A stretch of DNA of 64,000 nt from Armigeres subalbatus (Eukaryota > Arthropoda > Insecta > Diptera > Culicidae), in contig NC_085140.1 of the NCBI RefSeq assembly GCF_024139115.2, positions 98,158,988-98,222,987 of the forward strand. Reading direction: 5' to 3'. Shown in pieces: positions 13,740 through 24,099 of the stretch (position 1 is the first letter of the stretch; each line of letters begins with the position of its first letter). A model generated the notes under the pieces. The model did not search any database and had not been told where the DNA came from. It saw only the letters and a list, made by a program, of their open reading frames with translations. The position numbers and the translations under genes were made by a program.

Positions 13740-14266
13740 AGGATGTCAGGACCATCGAGAACATTGAACTTCCAACGCAAACATTGGATATTAAACACAT
13801 GAAGAAGGAGTTCACTTATTTAGCTGATGTTCCAGTTCAGGGATACGTCAACGCCAAGCCCATGATTTTAATTGGCATGGAGCACGCTCATTTGTTGTTG
13901 ACGACCGACAGAAGGGTAAGTGACGAGAACTCGCCGATGGCAGCGCGTACCAAACTAGGATGGTTGATTTTCGGTAAGGTATATAGAGGTGAGCCTTCAT
14001 ATTCTTTTTGCATTAGAGAGCATGAAAGTACAGATTTGAGAGCAATTTTTGAAAATTATTGTTCTACTGAAAACTTTGGAGTCAACGTCGTTAATAAATT
14101 ACCAAAATCAGCAGAAGTAGAAAGAGCTGAATCAATTATTAAAAATACAATTAAATATGAAAACGGACATTACTCAATAGGATTATTGTGGAAAACTGAA
14201 AGTATGAGTTTCCCTCAAGTTTTAATAATGCTTTCAAACGTTTGGAAATGTTGGAGAAGACATTAG
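13703..14266 (+). pseudogene. BEL protease C-terminal part and protease-RT linker
   Basis: The frame contains MILIGMEHAHLL and TKLGWLIFGKV, the conserved flap and strand segments of DUF1758-type proteases just before RT in BEL elements. It ends in the linker before the RT fingers. The sequence between 14267 and 14400 (for example [14 protein letters not shown]) continues in another frame. Confidence 0.7.
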
Positions 14267-14399
14267 CTAGGAAACCAGAGCTAAGAAAATGGGCAATTGA
14301 GTCATTTGAAGGATTTGTTAAAAGGGTTATGCCCGTAAGCTTAGCCCACGTGAGCTACTACAGGAACATCCAAACACCTATTATTTACCTCATTTTATT

Positions 14400-14867
14400 G
14401 TGACAAATAAAAACAAAGTCCCACCTAAATCAAGAATTGTTTTTGATGCAGCTGCAGCAGTAGAAGGAGTATCTTTTAACTCAGCACTGCTTTCAGGTCC
14501 TGACACAGTAAAATCTTTGTTCGGTGTTTTGCTAAGATTCAGAGAGTTCAAAATCGCTGTTACAGGGGATATACAAGAAATGTTTCAGCAAATAAAAATT
14601 GTTATGGAAGATCAGCCTGCACAAAGATACCTTTGGAGACAATGTGAGGCCGATAGGGATCCGAGCGTATATGTGATGGAATCAATGATTTTTGGATCAA
14701 CGTGTTCTCCTGCTTGTGCTCAAGCAGTGAAAATTATAATGCACAGCTTTTTAAGGATGATTTTCCAAAGGCTTCTGAGGCTTCTGAAAATAACTTTTAT
14801 GTTGATGATTATTTGCATAGCTTTGATGAAATTAAAGAAGCATCTGAAGTTGTTCAGGGTGTTATAA
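14400..14867 (+). pseudogene. BEL reverse transcriptase, fingers/palm N-terminal part
   Basis: SRIVFDAAA and [12 protein letters not shown] are BEL RT fingers motifs, and [14 protein letters not shown] contains the first catalytic aspartate (motif A). YLWRQCE and [11 protein letters not shown] follow as later palm motifs. The catalytic YVDD motif is not in this frame; it lies in the overlapping frame that begins at 14702, so one indel separates the halves. Confidence 0.85.
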
Positions 14868-15265
14868 ATATTCAACAGTATGCTGGATTTCATCTAAGAA
14901 GTTTTATTACAAATTCGCAACAGCTTGCCAACGTTATTCCTTCAGAAAGACTTCATGTTTCAGAAATAAAATGGTTCGAGAATAAAGAAATACCAACTGA
15001 TAAAGTATTGGGTATCTATTGGAATACATCAACTGATTTGATCGAATTTCAATTAAAACTTGATCGATTGGAATTCACAAGGTTGATTACAAAGAGAGAA
15101 ACTCTCTCGTTTGTAATGAGTATTTACGATCCATTAGGGTTAATTTCGAACTTCACAATTCATGGTAGAATTCTTTTACAAAATGGCATAAAGAATCTTC
15201 TGATTGGGATAGCCAGTTACCAGATAGTTTATCAAATTTTGGAACTCTTGGATAGATATGCTTAA
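14702..15265 (+). pseudogene. BEL reverse transcriptase catalytic motif and connection domain
   Basis: [12 protein letters not shown] carries the YVDD metal-binding motif. It is followed by GFHLRSFITNS, IKWF, VLGIYWN and the highly conserved SIYDPLGLISNFTI block of the BEL connection region (Pfam A17-like). The frame ends shortly before the RNase H domain, which opens in another frame at 15258. Confidence 0.85.
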
Positions 15266-15758
15266 ACTTGTCACCCATTTTAAGATTCCAAGATGTATGA
15301 CCTTGAAAAATGCATTATTTTATGAATTGCATATGTTCGGAGATGCTTCGGAAAATGCTTTTGCTGCCGTTGTGTATCTGAAAAGTGTTACTGAAAATGG
15401 CACTGATGTGAATATAGTGTCAGCAAAGGCAAGAGTTTCACCGAATAAAATGTTATCTATACCACGTTTAGAGTTGCAAGCAGCAATATTAGGGACAAGA
15501 TTGTTGAATACCGTAAGGAAAGAATTAAGAATTTCGATTTCAAAATGCGTCATGTGGTCAGATAGCCAAACTGTCCTAGCATGGATTAATAGTCAGCATA
15601 GGCGGTATAAGCAATTCGTAGCTCATCGAGTTGCTGAAATCTTAGAAACAACTTCAATGGATCAATGGAGATATATAAAATCATCATTAAACCCTGCTGA
15701 TGAAGGTACAAAAATTAAAAAGGGAGCATCATTATGGCTCAATGGACCATCATTTTAA
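15258..15758 (+). pseudogene. BEL RNase H domain
   Basis: The motif HMFGDASENAFAAVVY supplies the first catalytic Asp, IPRLELQAAILG the Glu, and MWSDSQTVLAWI the second Asp. IKSSLNPADEGTK provides the terminal NPAD motif typical of BEL RNase H. It would degrade the RNA strand of the cDNA hybrid. The domain itself is complete within one frame. Confidence 0.88.
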
Positions 15759-16221
15759 GAAAATCAGAAAGTTATTGGCCAAACTGGACAGTAAGTATGG
15801 AAACTGATGAAGAGCTGAGAAACTATGTAAACATTCATCAAAGAATACATCCTTACTCTTTTATTCAGGACGATTATTTTTCGGACTGGTGGCGTTTGGT
15901 TAAGCGAACTCTAATAATAAAAAGTTTACCGATTGGGTTAAAAATAAAACAGATTTTGATCGTAGCACTAATTATGATGATGTAAAATTGGTTGAAAACG
16001 CGATATTCAAAAAAGCTCAATGGGATTGTTTCGCGGAGGAAGTAACATTACTGAAAGAAGGTAAAGAAATAGAAAAATCCAGCAACTTACGAAAATTGAG
16101 TCCAATGCTTGATAATCATGGAGTACTCAGAGCAAGAGGAAGATTGGAACACGCAAGAAGCATACCCGAATCAGCAAGAAAGCCTATTATATTACCATAT
16201 GAACATAATATTTCTCTTTAA
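15734..16221 (+). pseudogene. BEL linker and start of integrase N-terminal domain
   Basis: Two frames (15734-15985 and 15988-16221) cover the RNase H-integrase linker. The second contains LRARGRLEHA and PIILPYEHNISL, the conserved lead-in to the HHCC zinc-binding domain. The HHCC histidines (YHERYLHQ) follow after 16221 in a shifted frame. It is broken by at least two indels. Confidence 0.75.
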
Positions 16222-16381
16222 TTGTAAAGACATATCATGAACGGTATTTGCATCAGAATGACAATGTCGTAATTGCAGCTATTCTTCAAAAGTTTTGGAT
16301 TATTAAACAAAGGTCACTTTTGAAAAGGTCAAGAAATATTGCCAAGAATGCATTATTGCTAACGCAAAACCAGTACCACCC

Positions 16382-17014
16382 ATGATGGCACCCTTACCAG
16401 ATTATCGGACCGAATCTTTCTTGTATCCATTTACGCATACTGGAGTGGATTACTTTGGTCCATTTGAAGTTGCAGTAAAACGATCAAGAGAAAAACGTTG
16501 GGGTGTGATTTTTACATGTATGTCTAGTAGAGCAGTTCACATCGAAATGGCTGAGAAGTTAGATACAGATTCTTTTATTGTCTGTTTGCGTAATTTTCAA
16601 AACAGAAGAGGAAAAGTTAAGCACCTTTACAGCGATAATGGCACGAACTTTGTTGGAGCTGACAATGAATTAAAAGAACTAATTGTGAATATTGATAAAA
16701 GAATGAGAAACGGTGATGCGGCAGCATTAGCCTTAAAATGGACATTCAATCCTCCCGCGGCATCGCATTTTGGCGGAGTATGGGAGAGGCTTATTAGAAT
16801 CATAAAGTTATCACTATACAAAATGCTGAAGCAGTATGGTAGTCGTTTACCACGACCAGCAATTTTAAGATCTGCTCTGATCCAAGTAGAATTTATTTTA
16901 AACTCTCGTCCTTTAACACACATACCAGTAGAAGATATCGACGACGAAATAATGACACCATTTCATATTCTAATTGGGATCGGTGGACGAAAGAGTACCT
17001 TCCATTGTTGTTGA
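16382..17014 (+). pseudogene. BEL integrase catalytic core
   Basis: [10 protein letters not shown] holds the first catalytic Asp, [12 protein letters not shown] the second, and [14 protein letters not shown] the Glu. The core's DDE triad is therefore present. Downstream [14 protein letters not shown] and MTPFHILIG are conserved in BEL integrases. The enzyme would insert the cDNA into chromosomal DNA. The frame ends at 17014, with the C-terminal domain in an overlapping frame. Confidence 0.88.
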
Positions 17015-17679
17015 AACGAAATAAATGGACTAATCAAATTGAACCTATTAAAGTTGACGATATTGTTGTAATAACTGATGATAAGGCATCTCCTGGAACA
17101 TGGTTGAAAGGTCGAGTAATCAGTGTTAGAATGGCTAAAGATGGACAAGTAAGATCTGCTGAAATTAAAACATCTAAAGGTATTTATAAAAGGCCAGCCG
17201 TCAAAGTGGCAGTTTTAGATGTTCGGAAAATTCAAAAGCCAAAGCCATCTTTAGAAACAAATGATGATTTATTTCAACAAACTCAAAACTTTCAAGGAAG
17301 GCATGACACAATTCCACTTTCAGAACCGAAGAAACTAGATTCACCAGATTTAATCCCGAATCAAAATGATCATGAAGAAATGTGCGATCTACGTTCGAAT
17401 AAAACCATAAGAACAAAAAATCCTAGTAACCTCATAACGTTTATGTTGCTCGTATACATGTTTACACTAATCTTTGGTTTCGAAACTAGAGGATTGATAG
17501 CATTTGACTGTGCCAACCCAGAGGTAAACATGACAAGTTACTCGCTTCTTGATGTAGCTTCTTGTATTCCTCAGAAAAGTAATTTGAGTTCAACAGAAAT
17601 AACAATACAGGTTTTACAAAGGAATGTAAAAAGTTTAACTAAAGTTCTTCAATGTAAGGTAATAATTGAAGGTCCATAA
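17005..17679 (+). pseudogene. Integrase C-terminal DUF5641-like domain, then start of an envelope-like region
   Basis: The first ~80 residues (VDDIVVITDDKASPGTWLKG, and later RPAVKVAVLDV) match the DUF5641-type tail of BEL integrases. After a Lys/Pro/Asn-rich linker comes a hydrophobic segment, LITFMLLVYMFTLIFGF. It is followed by a Cys-containing ectodomain-like start (FDCANPEVN), as in BEL elements that have gained a glycoprotein gene. Whether the glycoprotein is expressed as a separate spliced product cannot be seen. The frame stops at 17679. Confidence 0.7.
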
Positions 17680-17783
17680 GACATTGTGGCTCATTTTCGC
17701 ATACTTCAGATTATCAGTATGGATATTCTTACATCGTCAAAGAATTCAATTCAGAGGAATGTACAAAGGTACACGCTTTAGGA

Positions 17784-18391
17784 ATGGTATCGCTGACTCA
17801 TGACAGACAAATTAATGAGCTGAAGTTAAATTCCACTACAAGGGGTGAAACGCTTATTGTAGGTAGCGTGACTGGAAATTCATGCAACGGAGGCACATAT
17901 AGTACACCATTCTATACATGGACTGGGGCACTAGTTTATTATGAGTACGAGATTGCTCTATACGATTATATTGCAAATATTGACCTTGAAAATGATCAGA
18001 TATTTTTGAAAAATGGTTTAATGTGTACGTATTCGATTGGAACATGTCTAGATTCCGAAGAAGGTTGACCTGGAATGTAGACTTGAATCAGTCCTGTGAA
18101 ACAACTGAATTTGAAGTAATTTATGAAGGACTTGTCAATAAAACTACAAGTTTAGAGGGTAATATAAAGAAAACTCATTCAGTAGTTTACAGCACTATTT
18201 CAGAAACGCAAGTATTTTCGATCAAAACACGAGAAGATACTCGCATTTGTGGTTACAACGGATTTACTACTGATCATCCTAGAATTTTAATAATTGAAAC
18301 ACAGAGTATTAGATCTCCATTTACAAGAAAAGCAAACAGTGGAAAAATTTGGATTTGTTTACTTATTTTAATTCCAAAATTACTCTCGTAG
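17784..18391 (+). pseudogene. Envelope-like glycoprotein, middle part (broken)
   Basis: Two overlapping frames (17784-18068, 18023-18391) cover a Cys-bearing extracellular-type region with N-glycosylation sequons and little hydrophobic character. Its position, after integrase and before the 3' LTR, is where env lies in env-bearing BEL elements. Residue similarity to a known glycoprotein class cannot be established by eye. It is disrupted by frameshifts and stops on both sides. Confidence 0.5.
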
Positions 18392-18619
18392 AAAGTTACA
18401 TTGGTCAATCTTTAAATGATATTTACAATATGGTTATGGCTGAAATGTGTAAATTAGATAAAGTTCTTTAGAAACTAAGCTTACACTGGCTAGGCTTAAC
18501 CTGAATGAATTCGTCAGCAGCATAACGAAGAGAAATGGTTACACAGCAGTAGTCGCTGGCGAAGTTTTGCACGTTTTGGAGTGTAAACCTGTTTACATTA
18601 CACCAAGATTTACTGAGCA

Positions 18620-19261
18620 ATGTTATCAAGAATTTCCGTTCTTTACAATAATGTGTCAATGTTTTTAGCTCCAGTTACACGCGTTTTACAAACATTAGGA
18701 ACAGAAATAGAGTGTACTCCTCTACTTCCTGCCAAATTCAAATTTGGGAGCAGATGGTATACCACAGATGGAAGATTACGAGAAACCACTGCGCCAAGTA
18801 AACTATCAACTGATATTGTTACCAGCTGGTCATACACGCCATTGCCAAACTTAATGGAGAGTGGGGTTTATGATTCCAACAGTTTGGTCAAAATGAGGAA
18901 CATGATATATGAACAAGGCGAAAGACGTGTAGCATCTTCTGTAGTTTATAAAATTTTAGCTGGACAAAATCCTAATACTCAAGGCTTTAGATTTGATGCT
19001 TTATTATCTGAGAAAATAATTGATGGTGCAATACATAAGTACTGGAACAAAGTGTTGTCTTGGAGCACATGGTTGGGAAACACTACGTCAACATTCATCG
19101 GTATTTACCTATTCGCTCGAGGTTTAAAATTTATTGTTGATACAATCATACATAGTCAGATATTATATGACATCTATGGTTTCAGTTGGAAACTAATAGC
19201 ATCATTCTGGGACTCATTAACTAATTTTTGTCGCATAAAAACATTAGAAGGGAGACGGTAA
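18620..19261 (+). pseudogene. Envelope-like glycoprotein, C-terminal part with membrane anchor
   Basis: The 213-codon frame ends with a hydrophobic stretch (TFIGIYLFARGLKFIVDTII) at about residues 155-175, then a short tail. This is the layout of a class I or II surface protein anchor. Upstream is a compact ectodomain-like segment with CTPLLPAKF. It is presumed to be the end of the element's env-like gene. Earlier parts are out of frame, so no complete product could be made from this copy. Confidence 0.5.
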
Positions 19262-19480
19262 ACAAAATGGAAAATAATAGATGTTCAGAAGAGAATCAAC
19301 AACCAAACAATGAAACAGAAGAAACAGAAATGAACCTGTATAGAGGAAATGTGTATCCAAAAATCAACACAAATGTCTAGTCCTAAGTAAAAAGACAATA
19401 TCAATATCATTTCATAATAAGTAATAAATCGCTTATCGACAGTTATTATTGTAAATCTAGTAGATTTACGGGGTCCGGAA

Positions 19481-19848
19481 TGTAACGAACGCGAATCAAT
19501 CAATTTGCATTTCAAACTCAAGTTGTCATTTTCGTTAAGCTATACAGCGCACCGCATGGCATATTGTTAGTTGCAATATGCGCATAGTTGATAATTCTCT
19601 GCTACCCGAGACAATTATGTCATAAACTAATCTTCTACGAAGGACCAAGAAAGAGACCCATAAATTGTAACAAAATAGTGACGCACCGATAGTGGCGGCG
19701 ATAACAAAGTAGAGATAATAAGAAAGGGACCCAAAAGATAATGAGTCAAAATCAGGTAGAATATATTGTACATTCATTTATATATACGGCTTAGCATTAG
19801 TAATAAAGTTAGTTCTAGACCACAGTTCTACAGTGTATGTTTTCTACA
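19481..19848 (+). repeat. BEL 3' long terminal repeat
   Basis: It is the same 368-bp sequence as the 5' LTR with three substitutions. It is preceded by a short purine-rich tract (GGGGTCCGGAA) that could prime plus-strand synthesis. After it the R1-like ORF1 resumes. Confidence 0.95.
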
Positions 19849-20235
19849 TCCGAAAAATCGGCGCCGACGTACGTCGAATAAGACGTACTCGAATGGGCGA
19901 GATGATCCTCGAGCTGAAGCGGGGCGTCTCGCAAAAGGGCGCCGCCTACAAGAAGTTAGCGGAGGAAGTCCTAGGCGAGACGGTCAAGGTGAGGGCACTC
20001 ACAACGGAGGTGAATCTAAGGGTTAAAGACCTGGACAAGATCACCGAAGTCGAAGAGCTCGTCACGGCACTGCGGTGACAGTGTGAAGTGGAGACGCCCA
20101 CCGTAGCCGTTCGGCTTCGGAAAGGTCCGGCAGGGACGCAGGTAGCATTGGTTCGGCTATCTGCAGCGTACGCCTCCAAGGTAGTCAAGTTAGGGAGCGT
20201 CAAGGTGGGATGGTCGGTGTGCCCTGTGCTGCAAA
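19849..20235 (+). pseudogene. R1-like LINE ORF1, C-terminal continuation
   Basis: Reading resumes with IGADVRRIRRTRMGEMILEL and continues through KITEVEELVTALR, which are conserved R1-clade ORF1 segments. A stop at 20076-20078 interrupts it, but the same frame then runs on (RLRKGPAGTQVALVRL, KVGWSVCP) to about 20230. The CCHC knuckles that should follow are absent, and ORF2 C-terminal sequence follows at once. Expected sequence is also missing between the 5' piece and this one, suggesting deletion around the BEL insertion. Confidence 0.6.
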
Positions 20236-20241
20236 ATCACA

Positions 20242-20502
20242 GTGCAGGTAACGCAGCTGGCTTGCTCGGCCTCGCCCGAGTGTTTGATGTGCGCAGATTT
20301 AGAGGAAACGGAGGAACACGTGTTGTTCGTGTGCTCACGTTTTCGCGCAATGCGTGACCACATGCTTGCCACATGTGGTCTGGACACTACCCCGGACAAC
20401 CTAGTTCGGAGGATGTGTAAAGATGAAGTTGGCTGGAACGCCGTTTTATCGGCTATCGCTCAAATCGTCTCGGAGATACACAGAAGGTGGCGCGTGGACT
20501 GA
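20242..20502 (+). pseudogene. R1-like LINE ORF2 extreme C-terminus
   Basis: The 86-codon frame carries PECLMCADLEETEEHVLFVC, the CCHC zinc finger found at the C-terminus of R1-clade ORF2. SEIHRRWRVD precedes the stop. The endonuclease and reverse-transcriptase domains that should precede it are wholly deleted, so the copy is inactive. Confidence 0.7.
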
Positions 20503-20990
20503 ATGATGGCTAGTTCAGGCGCAAAAAAGAGGTGGTCCAAGGGATCGGAATCGGCTTCATGGGTCATACCGGTGGTCATGCTCTGCGGTCGAACTCGATC
20601 CTTTTATCGAACAAGTGGCTGCGCGAAGAACAACAGGTATCGTCGCTTTCGCGACGTCGGTCAACCGGGCGGGTTCCGAGCCCGAGGACGGAAAGGGGTC
20701 CTCGTCAAGGCTGGGGCAGGCGTAGGCACCGCGTCGGCAAGTCCCTCTGTGTGCTGGCGAATAGGCCCTATCGCAGAAAGGTCAATTTGAGGTGCACGCG
20801 GCATCATCATTCTTGATACCAGTCGTGCAGAGGGAAGCAGGCGCGAAGTCGACCCTTCCCACCTTCCGAGGACATAGGGCGTGGTAAGGCCACCTGGTTG
20901 TGCCTAATTTGGGTCACCAGCTTTTACACATTGAAGGTGATATTAGTCCCAATTATCATCTGTTGGCTATCTGTGTAATTGCAGCTGGCC
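20503..20990 (+). other. Probable 3' untranslated region of the R1-like LINE
   Basis: GC-rich sequence directly follows the ORF2 stop and returns to AT-rich composition near 20900-20990. No clear poly(A) or repeat tail is visible, so the right end is approximate. Confidence 0.4.
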
Positions 20991-21004
20991 TGGCAATAAC
21001 GGAG

Positions 21005-21195
21005 TAGCAACTCATGATCAAATGGTCAGCTCAGCTAAATAACATCTTCCGCTGTATAACCTGATCAATCAAACGGCATTTTCGGCTGTGTGACCCATGC
21101 GGCCAAATAACAGTTTCGACTAAATAATTTTTTCTGCCAAACGACCATTTAGGCTTTGCTTTGATTGTTAGTCAAACGGCCCTTCCCAGCACAAA
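21005..21195. repeat. Degenerate array of ~17-20 bp units (AAACGGCATTTTCGGCT-like)
   Basis: Loosely repeated phrases such as AAATGGTCAGCT, AAACGGCATTTTCGGCT, GCGGCCAAATAACAGTTTCG and AAACGACCATTTAGGCT occur in a row. They resemble the TTTGGCCGAA-type motifs of the inverted arrays at 1.6-3.0 and 51.3/54.2 kb. No opposite arm was found. Confidence 0.4.
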
Positions 21196-23700
21196 GTACG
21201 ATCTAAAGGAAATGACCCCTTCTTTGATAGCACGAATCCAAAGTTTAATAGAACCGAAACGATTAAACGAAGAAATTCTTTTAACCTTTGTAGGAAAGTG
21301 CAATCGGTGGTCATCGGAGATGTTTCGAATTATCCAACAATTGTTGTTATTCAACTGCTTGCCAAATTGATAAGCAAATCAGTGCCGATTACAGATCGAG
21401 AATCGGTCAGAGATATGCAGATATAATTGTTGAACGTGATACCTGGAATATGATTAAGATTATTAACCATGCAAAATTATACATCGCTGATACTTCGAAA
21501 AATGTGGCCGTTTCGGGACGTGGATCTGTCTTAAGCATTTGGTCACATTTATTAAATTTATATTACGAGAGGAATTCCATCTACGATTTATTCAAATTAT
21601 ATATTACGAAAAGCACTACAATCAATAATTTAAATCATTTAAATTTAAACTGACAAAGCTAATCAAAACACAAAGTTCAGCAGCCGTAATGCATCTCACT
21701 GACAGCCATTCCGACGCATTTCACTGCTCGATAATCGTCACACGCTACGGGAGCATATTGCCGTCAACAGGAAGATAGATCATCACTTCTCGATTCTCCG
21801 GCATCTTTGTTTACCAAACAAAACGGACAGAAATATGGTGAAGTAGTATTTGTTGTTGAACACACTGTGAAAATATTACAAAAATGGTGGTGTTTGAATT
21901 TCGTTAAATCAATTATCCCTAATCTGATCTGCTGATACCTATCCCAATAATTGTTCTGCTCTATGATGTATGTTTCTACGCAACGTGAATCAACTTCCCC
22001 ACGACATACTGCCCTCTATGGCCACCTCGTGGGTGGTTGGCAACCGGAGCGCTGAGCCTCTGCTAGCTCGTTTGCTTTGGAGTCTGCCTTTGAGTGAGCG
22101 AAATGAGTTTCCTCCTTCAAACGATGATGTTGTTTAGGTTTTCATCATCGACTTTGGAGCACGTTCTCTTCGAATTGGATGTTCTATTTTCGAATGTTTT
22201 GCAAGTGCGTGGTCTGAAGCCGTTCGTAGGGAACGCATGGCCGGTTGCTAAACGAACGAACGGCTTTTCTTGCGTTATGAAACCGGGTTGCCATAGGAGA
22301 GAGAGTTCTGCTTGGTTGCTTCCTCAAAAGTTGGTTGTTGCGTTGAGCGGACGGAGTTTCCAACTAGACGTGTTTAATTGGGCGCAGTTAACGATGGTGA
22401 TGTTCGATTTCGCGCAATTTTTTCGCGCGGATGATTGGTTTGGTGCACCTAAATTTGATTTATGGGGAATTCGATCGGGTTGAATGCCCGGAACTATGAC
22501 TATGACTATAACATCTTGACTATGTCTACAAACTTGCCGGTCAGTATCAGAGGCCAATTAGAAACAATTAATTCCAAGCGGAAAGATATATTCGTTCCAA
22601 TTTGTCGCCTCGACATCTACGGCAATTCATCATGCAGCGAACGTTTTAGGCAATCTAGGAGCATGGTTTCATCAGCAATTTTCGGTTGGGGAAGCGAGTT
22701 TTATGTCAATTTATCATTCTCGTGGTGCAGGCCGGTATTGAATTTAACAATTGACCCATAGTCGGAACCCCTTTCTCGCATATATGTGACTCACGGTGGG
22801 CCTATTGTCTATATTCTGAAAAAAAATTATTGGTAATGGATTTGATTGCGAATAGAATTGCAGAAATTCATTGGAAACGTTGTTTATGCCTCGGTCCTCG
22901 GTCGGTTTATATTCTTGGTCCAATTGATGAACACATTTGTTCACCAATAACGTTATCAAGCACACCGTGTCATACAAAAGCGTGCAGAGAGCAGATATTG
23001 AGAAAGGAAATTTATTGTCCATTATTCATCCCGGAACGGTGACGAATGTCTTTCTCTAATCAAAACGTGTGATCGGTCGTAGATTGATTTGTCAGTATGC
23101 TGTGACGGTCGGTTTCCCATTTGTCAAGTTCACGTGCATCCAACGACATCATACAGCGCGACCTCTGGCAGACAGTCATGGGCATTCGCAGATTCGTTTC
23201 TCCGCTGCAACCCTCCTGTTTGTGGTCCACTTTCGCTCTCTTTTGGCAGCAGAACAGTTAGAGGGAAGGACTAGCGAGTCAGCTGCCGTAATGGAAATGA
23301 ATTGCACGCGATGCACATCAGTGAGGTTAATTGCGCCGAACCGTTCGGTAAAAGTAGGGTAATGAATTCTGTCGGCGTGACTACAGTGCCCTTTTTCAGC
23401 GATGTTGTAGTAAACAGCAATTATCCACATGTTAGTATTTAATATACTGATCCAATTCAAATAAAAATAAAACCACGATCTTTAATATTATATGCTCTAA
23501 AGGGTTCGAAGAAGATATTTTCGAGAATTACTGAAACATGTTTTGAGATTGTTTTGTCCGATACAGTCAAAGAAAATACGAAAATTCAGTACTTGTTCAA
23601 TAAATTCAATCGAAGAACATTTTGTCAAAATTGCCTGCTTTAGCACGTTTTATAACTGCAATAAAATTGGCATTATTTTTTTTAAACATTTAAACATTTA
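21196..23700. other. About 2.5 kb with nothing recognisable
   Basis: The stretch is mixed composition. Short frames include a 129-codon plus frame at 22094-22483 in a GC-richer patch, but none resembles a known family. I see no terminal repeats, RNA genes or arrays. Confidence 0.35.
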
Positions 23701-23759
23701 AGCAAAGACTAAATTTTTAGAAGAATTTTTTTTTCGAACCCTCTAAAATTAAAAAAAAA

Positions 23760-23814
23760 TGTTCAGAAAACCCCCCTCGGACCAATTTACTGGCTACGCC
23801 ACTGAATAGAAGGA
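23760..23814. mobile_element. Orphan right end of a hAT-like element
   Basis: The motif CTGGCTACGCCACTG at 23800-23814 follows a C-run (CCCCCCTCGG). In reverse complement this is CAGTGGCGTAGCCAG, a near match to the termini of the element at 25359-28514. No matching left end is visible upstream, so only a fragment remains. Confidence 0.4.
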
Positions 23815-24099
23815 TATTTAAATTTTTGAAATGTGTATTTTCAATGCGCGCGCTCCTGTGGCTCTGGCGCACATTATTTTTTGGATAGTTTGACTTGCCA
23901 TTTAGAAAATTCAATTATCCTTCTGCGTAGAAATTCACGAGTTAGTTGATAATTTTTTGTTGCCGAGCTGTCGTCGCCCTCCCCAAAAGCAATATCTGAC
24001 GATGAAAGCACCAGTTGTCCAGATCAAGTTGGGAGAACAACCCATCCCCACAAAGAAAATTATCAAAGTACTCGGAGTGTCCATCGAATTATTGTAAGG

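Larger units (their letters stand above)
11393..19848 (+). mobile_element. Pao/BEL LTR retrotransposon with envelope-like region, inserted in the R1-like LINE
   Basis: Two 368-bp LTRs bound the element. Between them, in BEL order, are a PHD finger, a DUF1759-type gag, CCHC-type knuckles, an aspartic protease, RT with YVDD, RNase H, a zinc-binding plus DDE integrase, a DUF5641-like tail and a membrane-glycoprotein-like region. The reading frame changes about a dozen times, so no protein longer than 261 residues is open. No 5-bp target duplication is evident: GAAGAC precedes the 5' LTR and TCCGAAAAAT follows the 3' LTR. Confidence 0.9.

Noticed and set aside
11393..19848. Endogenous copy of an infectious virus
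   Set aside because: The gag, protease and pol order and motifs are those of Pao/BEL retrotransposons. An env-like region alone does not make it a virus, and all frames are broken.
20503..20816. Two overlapping 94-95 codon frames after the R1-like ORF2 stop
   Set aside because: They lie in the presumed LINE 3' UTR, in GC-rich DNA, with no recognised motif.
22094..22483. 129-codon plus-strand frame as a host exon
   Set aside because: Residue composition is not protein-like (scattered Trp, Phe and Cys without pattern) and no family is recognised.
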